A DNA stretch of 64,000 bases from Stenomitos rutilans HA7619-LM2. GTDB lineage: Bacteria; Cyanobacteriota; Cyanobacteriia; Leptolyngbyales; Leptolyngbyaceae. The stretch covers positions 1 through 64,000 of the forward strand of contig JAHHIE010000014.1 in the NCBI GenBank assembly GCA_019358945.1. The letters run 5' to 3'. The notes beneath the pieces were generated by a model. The model was not told where the DNA came from. It searched no databases and saw only the letters and a program-made list of their open reading frames with translations. Numbering within the stretch: position 1 is the stretch's first letter; the number at the start of each line of letters is the position of its first letter. Of this stretch, positions 27,121 to 36,801 are shown piece after piece. The position numbers were made by a program, and so were the translations under genes.

Positions 27121-29775
27121 ATGCCGTTTTCAACTGCCTTCAAATCGATCGCGCTCCTGCTGACCCCCAAGCGGTTAGCCATTCTTGAGGCTATTCTGAT
27201 TGGTTTGGTCGCGGCACTGGCAGCCGTGCTCTTGAAGCAGAGCATTCATTGGTTAGGCGGTTGGCGGCTTAAAGAAGCGCTCATACTTCCTGTATGGCTG
27301 CTGATACCAACGCTCGGGCTAGGCGGGGGTCTTTTAGTCGGTTTTTTGGTCAACCGTGTAGCACCGGAGGCGTTTGGGAGTGGCGTGCCGCAAGTGAAGG
27401 CAGCGTTAGCGTACTTGCCGATTCCACTCAACTTGCGCGTTGCGGTGGTTAAGTTAGTGAGTACAACGCTTGCTCTGGGTTCTGGGTTTGCATTGGGGCG
27501 CGAGGGGCCTACTATTCAAATTGGGGCCGCGCTGGCAGCCCAGTTGAGCCGCTGGGTGCCTGCATCGCCTGAGCATCAGCGTCAACTGATTGCCGCAGGA
27601 GCCGCTGCGGGGTTAGCGGCTAGTTTTGATGCACCGATCGCAGGTGTAATGTTTGTCATCGAAGAGTTGCTCCAGGACTTCTCTCATCTGACCCTGGGTA
27701 CTGCCATTCTGGCCTCGTTTATTGGTGGGGTGACCTCTCGTGTTTTAGCAGGACCAAACCTGCATTTGGGCGTTAACCCGCTGAACTACCACACCAGCTT
27801 TTCGCTGCTAGAAATTCCTTTTTTTCTGGTGTTGGGTTTACTGACAGGGGTTTTGTCCACGGTGTTTAATCACGGCATTCTAAATAGCATTCGATGGAGC
27901 CGACGCCACTTGCGGATCAGCCCGATGTGGCGGATTGGGCTGGCAGGTCTAGTAACGGGAACTGCGATCGCCTTTTTGCCTGTATCCTTTCGAGATAGCT
28001 ATACGCTGGAGGTCTTTCTTACCAGTGGTCAGGCAGATTGGCGCATGGCTGCTTTTGCCTTCGTGGTGCAGTTTGGCTTGACGATGGTTGCCTGTGGGGT
28101 AGAGGTGCCAGGGGGGTTGTTTGTACCTAGCATGATTTTGGGTGCTTCTCTGGGGCATCTGGTGGGTTTAGCGAATCACGCTGTACTGGGTGGTGATCCC
28201 GTACTTTATGCTCTAGCAGGAATGGGTGCCTTTTTGGGAGCATCCGCTAGAGTCCCGATTACGGCGATCGTCATCGTCTTTGAAATCACCACAAACTTCG
28301 ATTTGGTGCTGCCGTTGATGATCAGCGCGGTGACGGCTTATTTAATTGCAGAGCGGCTGTTTCCAGAATCGATCTATACACATTTGCTAGAGCTAAAGGG
28401 CCTTCACATTGAACCAGCCGTTGTACAGGATGGTCTTTGGGCAAGGTTGACAGCGGCTGATGTGATGCAGCAGAAAGTCGAAACCCTGAGCAGTCAGATG
28501 ACGTTAGATGAAGTCGTACAAGCCTTTGCGCGATCGCACCATCGCGGCTTTCCGGTCGTGGATGACAGTCGGTTAGTGGGCATTGTCACCCTAACCGACT
28601 TAGACAAAGTGACGCAGCGACAGCTTCCTGGTACGGCTGTGCTGAAAGAGATTATGACCCCGCAACCTATTACCGTCAGCCCTCCCGATACGCTGAGCCA
28701 CGTGCTTTACCTCCTGTCGCGCTATAAGCTGTCTCGTCTGCCAGTCACTGACCACCGCAAACTGGTTGGGATTATTACCCGCAGCGACATTCTACGGGCT
28801 GAGTCTGACCAGCTACGCGGAGGCGATCGCCTGGGTTCACGGGTAGAACCGTCTTACGTCGTCTATCAAACGCGTGCACCCGCCACGGGTCGAGGTCGCA
28901 TCCTGTTGCCGCTCAGCAATCCTCAAACGGCAACGCGAATGCTCAAGCTTGCCTTTGCGATTGCACAGGAGCGTCATTACGAAGTTGAGTGTTTGCAGGT
29001 GATTCCTGTACCGCGTCACAGTTCGCCAGCCGAAGTGCCTGTAAACACAACCTTAAGTCGTCGCCTCTTGAAACAAGCCGTCAGGCAAGGGATGGCGAAC
29101 CGCGTTCCGGTGCATACCCAAATCCGAGCAGCTCAAAGCATTGATCAGGCGATTCTAGAGACGATTGCCGATCGCCACATCGATCTGCTGCTGATGGGCT
29201 GGAAAGGCAAGACCTCTACACCTGGCCGCATCTTTGGCGATGTAGTCGATACGATGATTCGGCAAGCCAGTTGCGACGTTGTGCTCGTAAAACTCACGGA
29301 AAGCTATGTCACCACTCCAGTACACAGCTCAGATACAGCCTTACCCAATGAAGACAAAGATCATACTCCAGCCTTAAATCGCTGGCTACTGCCGCTGGCG
29401 GGTGGCCCCAATTCGCAACATGCACTTAAGCTGCTGCCAGCCCTGGTAACTCTCAGTCAGAAGCCTGAAATTCGCCTCTGCCAAGTCTTTCCGCCCTCTA
29501 AAAGCCAGCCTAGCGAGGACTTGCTAGAAGAAGACGCGCGGTTTCTCCGGCAGCGGCTGCAAACCAATGTGGTCACGCTACCTGTCTGTGCAAATTCTGT
29601 TTCAGATGCCGTAGTTGATATGGCTCAGAAGGATCAGTGCGATGTGATTGTGCTGGGTGCCAGCCGGGAAGGCATGCTCCAACAAGCCATTCAAGGAAAT
29701 ATTCCTGAAATCATTGCTCGCGATTGTGACTGCACTGTAATTCTGGTCAGAAAAGCTATCGTTACTGGAACTTAG
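27121..29775 (+). CDS. ClC chloride channel/transporter with CBS pair and two USP domains
   Basis: The 884-residue membrane protein has a ClC core at residues 1-420, with GSGVPQVKAAL, GREGPTIQIG and GGLFVPSMILGA selectivity motifs. GREGP carries Glu at the gating position, usual for a chloride/proton exchanger. Two CBS domains follow (about 440-565), beginning ADVMQQKVETLSS. Two universal-stress-protein domains come next, at about 585-725 (DRHIDLLLMGWKGK) and 755-880 (CDVIVLGASREGM). CBS and USP domains often bind adenine nucleotides, so transport may respond to cell energy. It appears to be a single-gene unit. Confidence 0.93.
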   Translation: MPFSTAFKSIALLLTPKRLAILEAILIGLVAALAAVLLKQSIHWLGGWRLKEALILPVWLLIPTLGLGGGLLVGFLVNRVAPEAFGSGVPQVKAALAYLPIPLNLRVAVVKLVSTTLALGSGFALGREGPTIQIGAALAAQLSRWVPASPEHQRQLIAAGAAAGLAASFDAPIAGVMFVIEELLQDFSHLTLGTAILASFIGGVTSRVLAGPNLHLGVNPLNYHTSFSLLEIPFFLVLGLLTGVLSTVFNHGILNSIRWSRRHLRISPMWRIGLAGLVTGTAIAFLPVSFRDSYTLEVFLTSGQADWRMAAFAFVVQFGLTMVACGVEVPGGLFVPSMILGASLGHLVGLANHAVLGGDPVLYALAGMGAFLGASARVPITAIVIVFEITTNFDLVLPLMISAVTAYLIAERLFPESIYTHLLELKGLHIEPAVVQDGLWARLTAADVMQQKVETLSSQMTLDEVVQAFARSHHRGFPVVDDSRLVGIVTLTDLDKVTQRQLPGTAVLKEIMTPQPITVSPPDTLSHVLYLLSRYKLSRLPVTDHRKLVGIITRSDILRAESDQLRGGDRLGSRVEPSYVVYQTRAPATGRGRILLPLSNPQTATRMLKLAFAIAQERHYEVECLQVIPVPRHSSPAEVPVNTTLSRRLLKQAVRQGMANRVPVHTQIRAAQSIDQAILETIADRHIDLLLMGWKGKTSTPGRIFGDVVDTMIRQASCDVVLVKLTESYVTTPVHSSDTALPNEDKDHTPALNRWLLPLAGGPNSQHALKLLPALVTLSQKPEIRLCQVFPPSKSQPSEDLLEEDARFLRQRLQTNVVTLPVCANSVSDAVVDMAQKDQCDVIVLGASREGMLQQAIQGNIPEIIARDCDCTVILVRKAIVTGT

Positions 29776-29875
29776 CGCCTACTCGGAAGGAGAAACCGTC
29801 GTTTAAAGGCCCGTTTCAAGCAATGCGATCGCGCGCAGCAGCCAATCTCCATGAACCCATACCCAAAACAGCTCA

Positions 29876-30268
29876 TTACATCCAAAGCGCTTTAATCCCT
29901 TTCGTTGGCAGAGACTCAGTGGACAAAGGAGAGCCTAATCCACAGGGCGTAGTGCAATTAAAGCTAGATTCGGCGGTGGCTCGATCATCCACTATCTGAG
30001 CATTTGTCACAGTCTCAGGGCATCGATCCTCTGCTGAAGCATCTGTCTGTGCCGATTCCTGCATGGCAACAAGGGTTTTTTGTTGCCAAACCATAATATC
30101 CTCAAAACTTTTCCACGTGGGAGAAAACGGTGGGATCGCCACACTGCAAGCTGTCCACTCACCCTGAACGGCTACGTTAAGCTGCTGGCAATGCCCTCCA
30201 CGTCGTCCTTCCGGCTCATAGTAACGACAGCGCCGACAAACGGACGTTTGAGAATGAGAGGTTTTCAT
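29876..30268 (-). CDS. Small four-cysteine protein, conserved in cyanobacteria
   Basis: The 130-residue protein has four cysteines near the N-terminus (C11, C14, C27, C41), set in CRRCRYYEPEGRRGGHCQQL and GEWTACSVAIPPF. The spacing suggests a zinc or iron-sulphur site. The rest is acidic and Ser/Thr-rich, without clear fold, signal peptide or membrane segment. I recall similar N-termini in cyanobacterial hypothetical proteins but know no function. It is convergent with the ClC gene, and about 900 bp without genes lie upstream of it. ATG at 30268 is followed by a short polar leader. Confidence 0.7.
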   Translation of the reverse strand: MKTSHSQTSVCRRCRYYEPEGRRGGHCQQLNVAVQGEWTACSVAIPPFSPTWKSFEDIMVWQQKTLVAMQESAQTDASAEDRCPETVTNAQIVDDRATAESSFNCTTPCGLGSPLSTESLPTKGIKALWM

Positions 30269-31188
30269 AAAAGGAGAGATCTGAAAATGTTATTAAACTC
30301 ATTCTGAAGTCAACCATTTCTCTAAACTTGGACTTTAAAGCTCTAAAGACTTGATGCTGCGCCTATTTAAGCGATCTGAAGCACAAACAGTCTTTTAGAT
30401 TGTCTTCATTTTTATGAAATCAAGAGCAACATCTTTAACAGTGGCTTCGCACCAAATGCTTTACAGAGGTCTGTATTGGCCGCAAAAAATGCAGGGATCA
30501 AGCCAATTCGCCTTTAGTGTTCTACTTTAAGCAGCAGGTTGCTTGACTACATTAACGAGGCAAACCGTCAGTTAACTACCATAAATCCGAGAACTTGTCA
30601 TCTGCTTTAAGAGGATGACAGAAAAGTTTCAAAGACTCTTCATTGCCCACTCAATCCTCCAATGCTAGAAGGCTTAAACGTTAAGATGCCCCTGGCATTA
30701 AGGGTTAAAGGTGCGGTTTGAGCAGGCACTTATAGCGTTTGAGACATCCTCTAACTGCAACAAAGCTTGATTTAATCTGCTGCAAAAAGCGCAGCCCCGG
30801 TTCAAGAAACCGCCTTCGCCAACAGAACCTTAACTAACATCTTGCACCACTTGCAACAAACGCCGTGCAATAGATTGTGGGCTAATGGTACTAAGTCCAC
30901 CTCAGTGGACTGAAAGCCATCTAGGCGAATCGTTGGTCCACTACCCTTCGGGAAGGCAAAGCCTACAGTGAACTTGACGTACCCCTATTAGCTCGTTCGC
31001 AGCGCGTTTCCGTAGCTTTAGCTTCCCGCAGCATGATTTTTAGCTCAGGGTGAGTCAATGCGATCGCCGAGAAGCTTGGAAGATGCCTTCTTGAGAATGG
31101 TGCAAGCTCTAAGTTAACCAGGTTCTCTGAGTGATTTATCCATTCATTGTGAGTTAGAAAGGATTACGATGTTGGTGAGCGTTGACTC
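30269..31188. other. 920-bp gene-free region with decayed dispersed repeats
   Basis: No convincing gene, tRNA or known RNA was found on either strand. Visible structures are TGTCATC/GATGACA (about 30597-30620) and AGTCCAC-CTCA-GTGGACT (30894-30911). From 30945 to 31035 there are words typical of cyanobacterial dispersed repeats, such as CCCTTCGGGAAGGCAAAGCC and CCGTAGCTTTAGCTTCCCGC. Promoters of the four-cysteine gene should lie at the left edge. Confidence 0.5.
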
Positions 31189-31746
31189 CTACCATTGTTT
31201 CGCTGCGCAAAGAGAGCACATTGACCAGCGCTTTAGTTCGCCAGGTGGCGAGGGGCACTGGCACCGAGGACAACAGGGCATATTTTCGGCACGCGATCGC
31301 ATGAGAGCACGCCAATGCTGAAAGGCCAGCAGCGGATCGGTGAGTGTCTCAGGCCGTTGCGGCCCAACCGACCGAGTTGTCTTAGCTACACGGCTGGGGT
31401 GCTGCTGCCAGAGTTGGGCTTGTAAATCAGTGTTGAACGTCGATCGAGGGGATTCTTGCCATTGCGCGCTGGAAAACCGAATATCAACCAGAGACAACGA
31501 AAGAATGGCATTCAGCTTGGTCAAAATACGTTGACGCTCAAACACCAAATTTTGGGACCAGGCAGAGCTTGACGTTGCCACTCGCAGCACGTCGTTGTAG
31601 ATCGAGAGTGGCCGTGTCTGCACAGCGACAATTGGGCCAACCGCTTCAACCCAGGCTCGGAGCAGCCGCTGGGACTGATGCTGGCCGTGTGATCGGTAGC
31701 GATCGTCCAACTGACCCAGAACGTGATCGATAGATTTAAAGGACAT
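31189..31746 (-). CDS. DUF721/DciA-like protein with a C-terminal cysteine motif
   Basis: The 185-residue protein has the DUF721 domain in its first 100 residues (RLLRAWVEAVGPIVAVQTRP, then VATSSSAWSQNLVFERQRIL). DciA proteins of this family recruit and load the replicative helicase DnaB in bacteria without DnaC. The C-terminal tail contains CPRCQCPSPPGELKRWSMCS and further Cys, with two CxxC pairs about 16 residues apart, a likely zinc-binding knuckle not present in the classical DciA core. No other replication gene is adjacent. The family call is good; the helicase-loading role is inferred. Confidence 0.8.
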   Translation of the reverse strand: MSFKSIDHVLGQLDDRYRSHGQHQSQRLLRAWVEAVGPIVAVQTRPLSIYNDVLRVATSSSAWSQNLVFERQRILTKLNAILSLSLVDIRFSSAQWQESPRSTFNTDLQAQLWQQHPSRVAKTTRSVGPQRPETLTDPLLAFQHWRALMRSRAENMPCCPRCQCPSPPGELKRWSMCSLCAAKQW

Positions 31747-32037
31747 AGCATCAATAAAACCATGAAAGAGGTGCAGGAGCGCGTAAAAAAGTGTATAACG
31801 TTAGCTCAGCATCTGGCTCAAAAAATGGTCGATCAGTAATGCTGGACGGCAAAGCATCTACTACTATTTAAGGGCAGGTTTAGTCAGGCATGTTGCCCCG
31901 CGAGTCAGTGATGACAAACGGCTACACCACGGCAAGCTTAGTCCGCTGGTTTAAAATTCAGTTTATTGAGTTCGCGATCGTCAAGCGGTTCCGCTTCACA
32001 CACCAGGTTTAATCAGCGTCTTCGTAGGAGGTGCGTA

Positions 32038-33354
32038 ATGCGTCAAAGTTCCAGAGTCGAACCATCGAACCCATCATCTCCAGTCGTTGGGCTGCATCCC
32101 CTGCTTAGTCACGCTTTGGCGAATTTAGATATTCAGCTAGAAGATGAGTTAGTGCGGTATAGACGGCAGCGAACCGGGGTCAAACGCACAGCATCTCAGG
32201 CTGGCCGCAAACAGCCCCTGCAGCAGCTTGATTTAATTGCAGTGGCAGCAACGGGCACCCAAACTGATGTGGCCCCTCAGCCCGCACCAGCACTGGAAGA
32301 ACGCCTAGCTGGTGTCGCTAAGCCACCGATCGCGCCAGATGCCTATAAGCCCATACCTGCATTCACCGCTCAATCACAACCGCTGGAAGCACCGATCGCT
32401 GTAAGGACAGGCGACCACCCACTGGCTCACCCCAATGCGGCCGAAACCGCCGCACGAGCCGCAGATGCAGACAATGTGCATGCCCTCGCTCAAGCAAATG
32501 CTCGTAACCTGGACGATTATCTAGAATCTTCGGAGGAGTTGCTTCGCAGTCTTGCCGATGAGCAGGCCGAAGTTCAGGCCGAGCGAAGCTTCATGCAAAG
32601 CTTACTCACCCCACTGGGGTTAGGTTCAATGCTGCTGCTGCTGCTCTCTAGCGCGATGTTTGGCTACGTTATTATGAATCCTTCGAGCCTCAGTTGGCTA
32701 GCCGTGCAGCATCGTGGCACCGATTCATCTCCAGGGCAGACTACAGGCACAGCAGCCATAGCACCTCAACCAGATTTAGCCAAGCGTGAACTTCCAGAGC
32801 TGAACTTAAACAATCTCGGCACTGTGAACGTTAGCCCTGGCACTGCTGCTTCGCCCAGATCAGTTAAACCTAGCAACAAACCAGCGATCGCAACGGCCAA
32901 ACCATTAGGCAGCAGTCCATCCACCGCCAATCAACCCAACATTGGTCAGTCCAGCAACGAAGCCTCGTCCACACCAGCCCAAGCGCCCATCGCAACCGCG
33001 CCATCTAGCCCTAGCAGACCCTCTTCTATGCTGCCTGCAAGACCACAGCAAGCCGCTATTCCCCGGTTACTCCCCAGCAGAGCACCGGCCCTCCCTAGCC
33101 GTCCGGCTCCTAGCAGTGCACCAGCAAGTAATGGCGATTCAAGCTCCTACCAATACAAAGTAGGTATTCCCTTTGAAAACGACCAAACCCTGGAAAATGC
33201 CCGCAAAGTCGTGCCTGATGCCTTTGTGCGCACCCTACCCGACGGCAGAACGATCGTTCAGGTTGGTGCAGCCCGCAGCGAGTCTGAAGTGAAGTCGAGT
33301 ATCGAAGGACTCCGCGATCGGGGACTCCCATCTGCCGAAGTCTATAAACGGTAG
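32038..33354 (+). CDS. Single-pass membrane protein with SPOR-like C-terminus, function unknown
   Basis: The 438-residue protein has a cytosolic N-terminal part with the conserved-looking block LHPLLSHALANLDIQLEDEL (residues 19-38) and an acidic helical segment before the membrane. One transmembrane helix lies at about residues 191-213. A Pro/Ser/Ala-rich linker follows, and the last 75 residues resemble a SPOR peptidoglycan-binding domain (KVGIPFENDQTLENARKVVP, RTIVQVGAARSESEVKSSI). The frame opens at 31966, but ATG at 32038 has AGGAGGT upstream and is clearly preferred. The PspA-type gene follows 162 bp later, suggesting a shared envelope role. Confidence 0.65.
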   Translation: MRQSSRVEPSNPSSPVVGLHPLLSHALANLDIQLEDELVRYRRQRTGVKRTASQAGRKQPLQQLDLIAVAATGTQTDVAPQPAPALEERLAGVAKPPIAPDAYKPIPAFTAQSQPLEAPIAVRTGDHPLAHPNAAETAARAADADNVHALAQANARNLDDYLESSEELLRSLADEQAEVQAERSFMQSLLTPLGLGSMLLLLLSSAMFGYVIMNPSSLSWLAVQHRGTDSSPGQTTGTAAIAPQPDLAKRELPELNLNNLGTVNVSPGTAASPRSVKPSNKPAIATAKPLGSSPSTANQPNIGQSSNEASSTPAQAPIATAPSSPSRPSSMLPARPQQAAIPRLLPSRAPALPSRPAPSSAPASNGDSSSYQYKVGIPFENDQTLENARKVVPDAFVRTLPDGRTIVQVGAARSESEVKSSIEGLRDRGLPSAEVYKR

Positions 33355-33516
33355 GACGTAGGAACCGAAAAGGTACGGTAGGATTGAAGGACGTTTTCAG
33401 TTCAAGGTGAGAGCTTTTGAGCTTGGCGGCCTCACTGAAGCTTGAAAACGTCGCTGAGTCAGACTCAAAACTCAACTTGAACGATCTTCAACCTTGACCT
33501 ATCACCGGAGAGCATC

Positions 33517-34269
33517 ATGGGACTTTTCGATCGAATCATGCGGGTGATTCGTGCCAACCTAAACAGCTTGGTGAGCGGTGCTGAAGATCCAGAGAAAATT
33601 CTGGAACAAGCGGTGATGGATATGCAGGAGGAGTTAATCCAACTGCGGCAGGCTGTCGCGCAGGCGATCGCGACCCAAAAGCGCACCGAGCGACAGTGTT
33701 CTCAGGCGCAAACGACGGCAGATGAATGGTATCGTCGGGCGCAACTGGCACTGCAAAAAGGCGATGAAGGCTTGGCACGCGAAGCCCTCACGCGCCGCAA
33801 ATCCTACCAGGATACCGCTGAGGCTATGCGATCGCAGATTGAGCAGCAGTCCACCATCGTGACGCAACTCCGGCAAAACATGATGAAACTGGAAAGCAAA
33901 ATCTCCGAGGCCAAAACCAAGAAAGATTTGTATATTGCCAGAGCGCGATCAGCGAAAGCCTCTCAGCAAATTAACGATATGATGGGGCGGGTAGGCACTG
34001 GAGGCGCGATCGCAGCTTTTGAGCGCATGGAAGAAAAAGTGTTGCAGCTCGAAGCCCAATCCGAAGCCGTCGCTGAACTAGGGACTGACGATCTGGAGAA
34101 GCGCATTGCAGCCCTTGGTGAAGCCGATGAAGTTGAAGCCGAACTCGCTGCCATGAGAAATCAGATGACAGGAGGCCCTTCAGCCGCACAGTTGCCAGGC
34201 GGCCCAACGCCAGCCAGCGACGCTGATCAAGAACTTGAAACACTACGTCAGCAAATTAGAGAACCTTAA
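33517..34269 (+). CDS. PspA/IM30 (Vipp1) family protein
   Basis: The 250-residue, mostly alpha-helical protein belongs to the PspA/Vipp1 family, ESCRT-III-like proteins that polymerise on and protect membranes. It starts MGLFDRIMRVIRANLNSLVS, the amphipathic helix that binds lipids, then long coiled coils with high Glu/Gln/Lys content. The C-terminal region (after about 215) is Gly/Pro-rich and then ends in QELETLRQQIREP, so whether it counts as PspA or Vipp1 is not clear from one sequence. It follows the membrane protein gene at 32038 and may be co-transcribed. Confidence 0.92.
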   Translation: MGLFDRIMRVIRANLNSLVSGAEDPEKILEQAVMDMQEELIQLRQAVAQAIATQKRTERQCSQAQTTADEWYRRAQLALQKGDEGLAREALTRRKSYQDTAEAMRSQIEQQSTIVTQLRQNMMKLESKISEAKTKKDLYIARARSAKASQQINDMMGRVGTGGAIAAFERMEEKVLQLEAQSEAVAELGTDDLEKRIAALGEADEVEAELAAMRNQMTGGPSAAQLPGGPTPASDADQELETLRQQIREP

Positions 34270-34536
34270 GATTAGCGGCAATTAGCTGGCAGAGCGGTTG
34301 TGCTCTAGAGGCTGTCATCAATTACTCATACACATGACTTGCAGCAAGGGTTCCAGCCCCTAGCCTTGTTTATGAGGACGGGCGCGGTAAGGCTAATACT
34401 CAAGGTTTTTGAGCTTCATTAATGACGCGCCCTGAGTGTTTGATCAATATCGCATCTTACAGGCGCTTAAACGATCGTGTGTCAACCCACTCTGTTATGG
34501 GCATCCTAAAGGCAGATTAGTGCTGAAGGAAAGGGA

Positions 34537-35481
34537 ATGCACATGGTGGCAGTGAGTACAAAGTATCGGTTGGTGACGAGAAGTGACTTTGATGGGCTTG
34601 TCTGTGCCGTTCTACTGAAGGAACTGGACATTATTGACGACATCAAATTTGTCCATCCCAAAGATATGCAAGACGGCAAAATTGAGATTACAGAAAACGA
34701 CATTACAACCAATCTGCCCTACGTTGAAACGGCGCACTTAGTCTTTGATCATCACTCTAGCGAAACAATCCGCAATCAACGTCCCAAGCAAAACTACATT
34801 ATCGATCCCAACGCCCCCTCTGCCGCTAGAGTTGTCTATGAACATTTTGGTGGGCAGCAGCAATTTCCCAACCTTTCAACGCAGATGATGACCGCTGTTG
34901 ATAAGGCAGATTCAGCTCAATTTTCAGCAGAAGAAATCCTTAATCCAACGGATTGGACATTACTGAATTTTTTGATGGATGCCAGGACAGGGCTAGGACG
35001 TTTCAAAGAATTTCGAGTCTCAAACTACACCTTAATGATGCAGTTGATTGAAAGCTGTAAAACGCAGTCGATCAACGAAATTCTTGCCTTACCCGATGTC
35101 CAAGAACGAGTCAATTTGTACTTTGAACAAGAATCCCGCTTCAAGGCACAAATTCAAGCCTGTGCCACCGTGCATAATAATCTCGTTGTCCTTGATCTAC
35201 GGAACGAGGAAGTCATTTACGCAGGCAATCGCTTCATGATCTATGCCCTTTTTCCACAATGCAATATCTCGATTCATCTGATGTGGGGACGTCAACAGCA
35301 AAACACTGTGTTTGCGACCGGAAAATCCATTTTCAACCGCACTTCCAACACCAACATTGGTGCACTCATGCTGAAGTATGGCGGCGGCGGACATGCAAAC
35401 GCAGGCACCTGCCAAGTAGACAATGATCAGGCAGAAGACACGCTAAAAGAGCTGGTGGCTCAAATTACAGCAGACGGCTAA
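34537..35481 (+). CDS. DHH family phosphoesterase (exopolyphosphatase-like)
   Basis: The 314-residue cytosolic protein has the DHH domain motifs RSDFDGLVCAVLLKEL (residues about 15-30) and VFDHHSSETIRN, which bind two metal ions, and a DHHA1 domain ending with GGGGHANAGTC. Family members hydrolyse phosphodiester or phosphoanhydride bonds in short RNA, pAp, cyclic dinucleotides or polyphosphate; the exact substrate cannot be read from sequence. ATG at 34537 follows AAGGAAAGGG. Its stop is only 5 bp from the stop of the convergent AI-2E-type gene. Confidence 0.88.
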   Translation: MHMVAVSTKYRLVTRSDFDGLVCAVLLKELDIIDDIKFVHPKDMQDGKIEITENDITTNLPYVETAHLVFDHHSSETIRNQRPKQNYIIDPNAPSAARVVYEHFGGQQQFPNLSTQMMTAVDKADSAQFSAEEILNPTDWTLLNFLMDARTGLGRFKEFRVSNYTLMMQLIESCKTQSINEILALPDVQERVNLYFEQESRFKAQIQACATVHNNLVVLDLRNEEVIYAGNRFMIYALFPQCNISIHLMWGRQQQNTVFATGKSIFNRTSNTNIGALMLKYGGGGHANAGTCQVDNDQAEDTLKELVAQITADG

Positions 35482-35486
35482 CCAGA

Positions 35487-36740
35487 TTAACTCTTTAGCG
35501 TCGGGACATCACTCGCGATCGACGACTCTTTCAATGTTCCTTCTGCATGAGAAGAGTCAAGATGCGCGATCGCGTCTGGCGTACGCGTGGGTATGCCATC
35601 ACCCTTGTTTGGCGGACTCTCTGAATGGCTGTGCAACCGTGCTGCCAATGCGCCTCTAGACGAACGCACGGCAACGAGAATATCTTTCACGACGACAGCG
35701 CTGGGTACGGCGACGATCACACCCAACAGCCCACCCACACGAGCACCTGTCAAAATGGAAACAAAGATCCAGACGGGGTTCAGCCCTGTAACGCTGCCTA
35801 AAACGCGCGGTGCCACCAGATTTTCTAAGATCTGCTGCACAATCAGCGAGGCAGCTAGCACCTTTACGCCCAGGCCAATATCACGCAAGGCAACGAGCAA
35901 CGTGACGAGCGCAATGCCTACAGAACCGCCAAAGGGGACAAGCGCCATCGTGCCGATCGTCAACCCAAACAGCAACCCAAACGGCACTGCCAACCATAAG
36001 AAGATCAGGGTCAGAATCGACCCCATACAGGTTGAGAGAATAAACTGGCTCAAAAAGTAGTTTTGAAAGCTGAGTCGCAGCGTTTCCGAAAACGGCTTTT
36101 GGACTTTAATTGGCAACCATCCAACCAGGCTATCCCAAAGCAAGTCGCCATTTTGTAAGAGATAAAACGTCAGTACCAGGGTTAGCAGCACATCCAAAAG
36201 GCTGGTCACCGTAAAAACAGCCACGCTCAATGCCTGAGCCGCAATGAGTTGCAGTTGGCTCTTGAGGCGATCGTTCACCTGTTCCGCAAGCAGGCTTAAA
36301 TCAAGCGGCAAGTTTGTACCCTCAAGCTGCTGGTTTAACAGAGTAAGCTGTCGTTGCCCAGAGTCAAACCATTCTGGTAGTCGTGCGACCAACTGACGAG
36401 CCTGATCCAACGCACTTGGCAGCAGCGTAATGCCACCCGCCAGCAAGATCGATAGCGCCAGCAAGAAAACCACGATCGCCGCTCTCCCACGGGGCATACC
36501 CTGTCGCTGCATCACGCTGACAGGATAGTTGAGAAGAAAAGCAATGAGCGACGCTGCTACCAGAATGACAATCAAAGAATGGAAGTAATCTGCGATCGCC
36601 GAAACCGCCCAACCATTCAGCACCAGTAGTGGAGCGGCCAACATCACTAGCAGCGCCTTTGCCACAGGGGACAAGGTTTCCCACCACAGCCGCAAACGCC
36701 CTTTATGCACATCATGAGCTTCAGTTTGGTGTTCCGACAT
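35487..36740 (-). CDS. AI-2E family transporter (PerM-like)
   Basis: The 417-residue inner-membrane protein has about eight hydrophobic segments and the family pattern with a long loop after the first three helices (LARLPEWFDSGQRQLTLLNQ) and the C-terminal FGLLFGLTIGTMALVPFGGS block. Members export the signal AI-2, sodium ions or other small molecules; most cyanobacterial members are uncharacterised. The C-terminal tail beyond about residue 355 is hydrophilic. GTG at 36746 is possible but ATG at 36740 (MSEHQTEAH) is preferred. Confidence 0.88.
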   Translation of the reverse strand: MSEHQTEAHDVHKGRLRLWWETLSPVAKALLVMLAAPLLVLNGWAVSAIADYFHSLIVILVAASLIAFLLNYPVSVMQRQGMPRGRAAIVVFLLALSILLAGGITLLPSALDQARQLVARLPEWFDSGQRQLTLLNQQLEGTNLPLDLSLLAEQVNDRLKSQLQLIAAQALSVAVFTVTSLLDVLLTLVLTFYLLQNGDLLWDSLVGWLPIKVQKPFSETLRLSFQNYFLSQFILSTCMGSILTLIFLWLAVPFGLLFGLTIGTMALVPFGGSVGIALVTLLVALRDIGLGVKVLAASLIVQQILENLVAPRVLGSVTGLNPVWIFVSILTGARVGGLLGVIVAVPSAVVVKDILVAVRSSRGALAARLHSHSESPPNKGDGIPTRTPDAIAHLDSSHAEGTLKESSIASDVPTLKS

Positions 36741-36801
36741 GGGCACCCGTTGTTCTTGACCCTACAGCTTCTACCCTACACCCTGCTCTCTACTGGCACC
36801 C

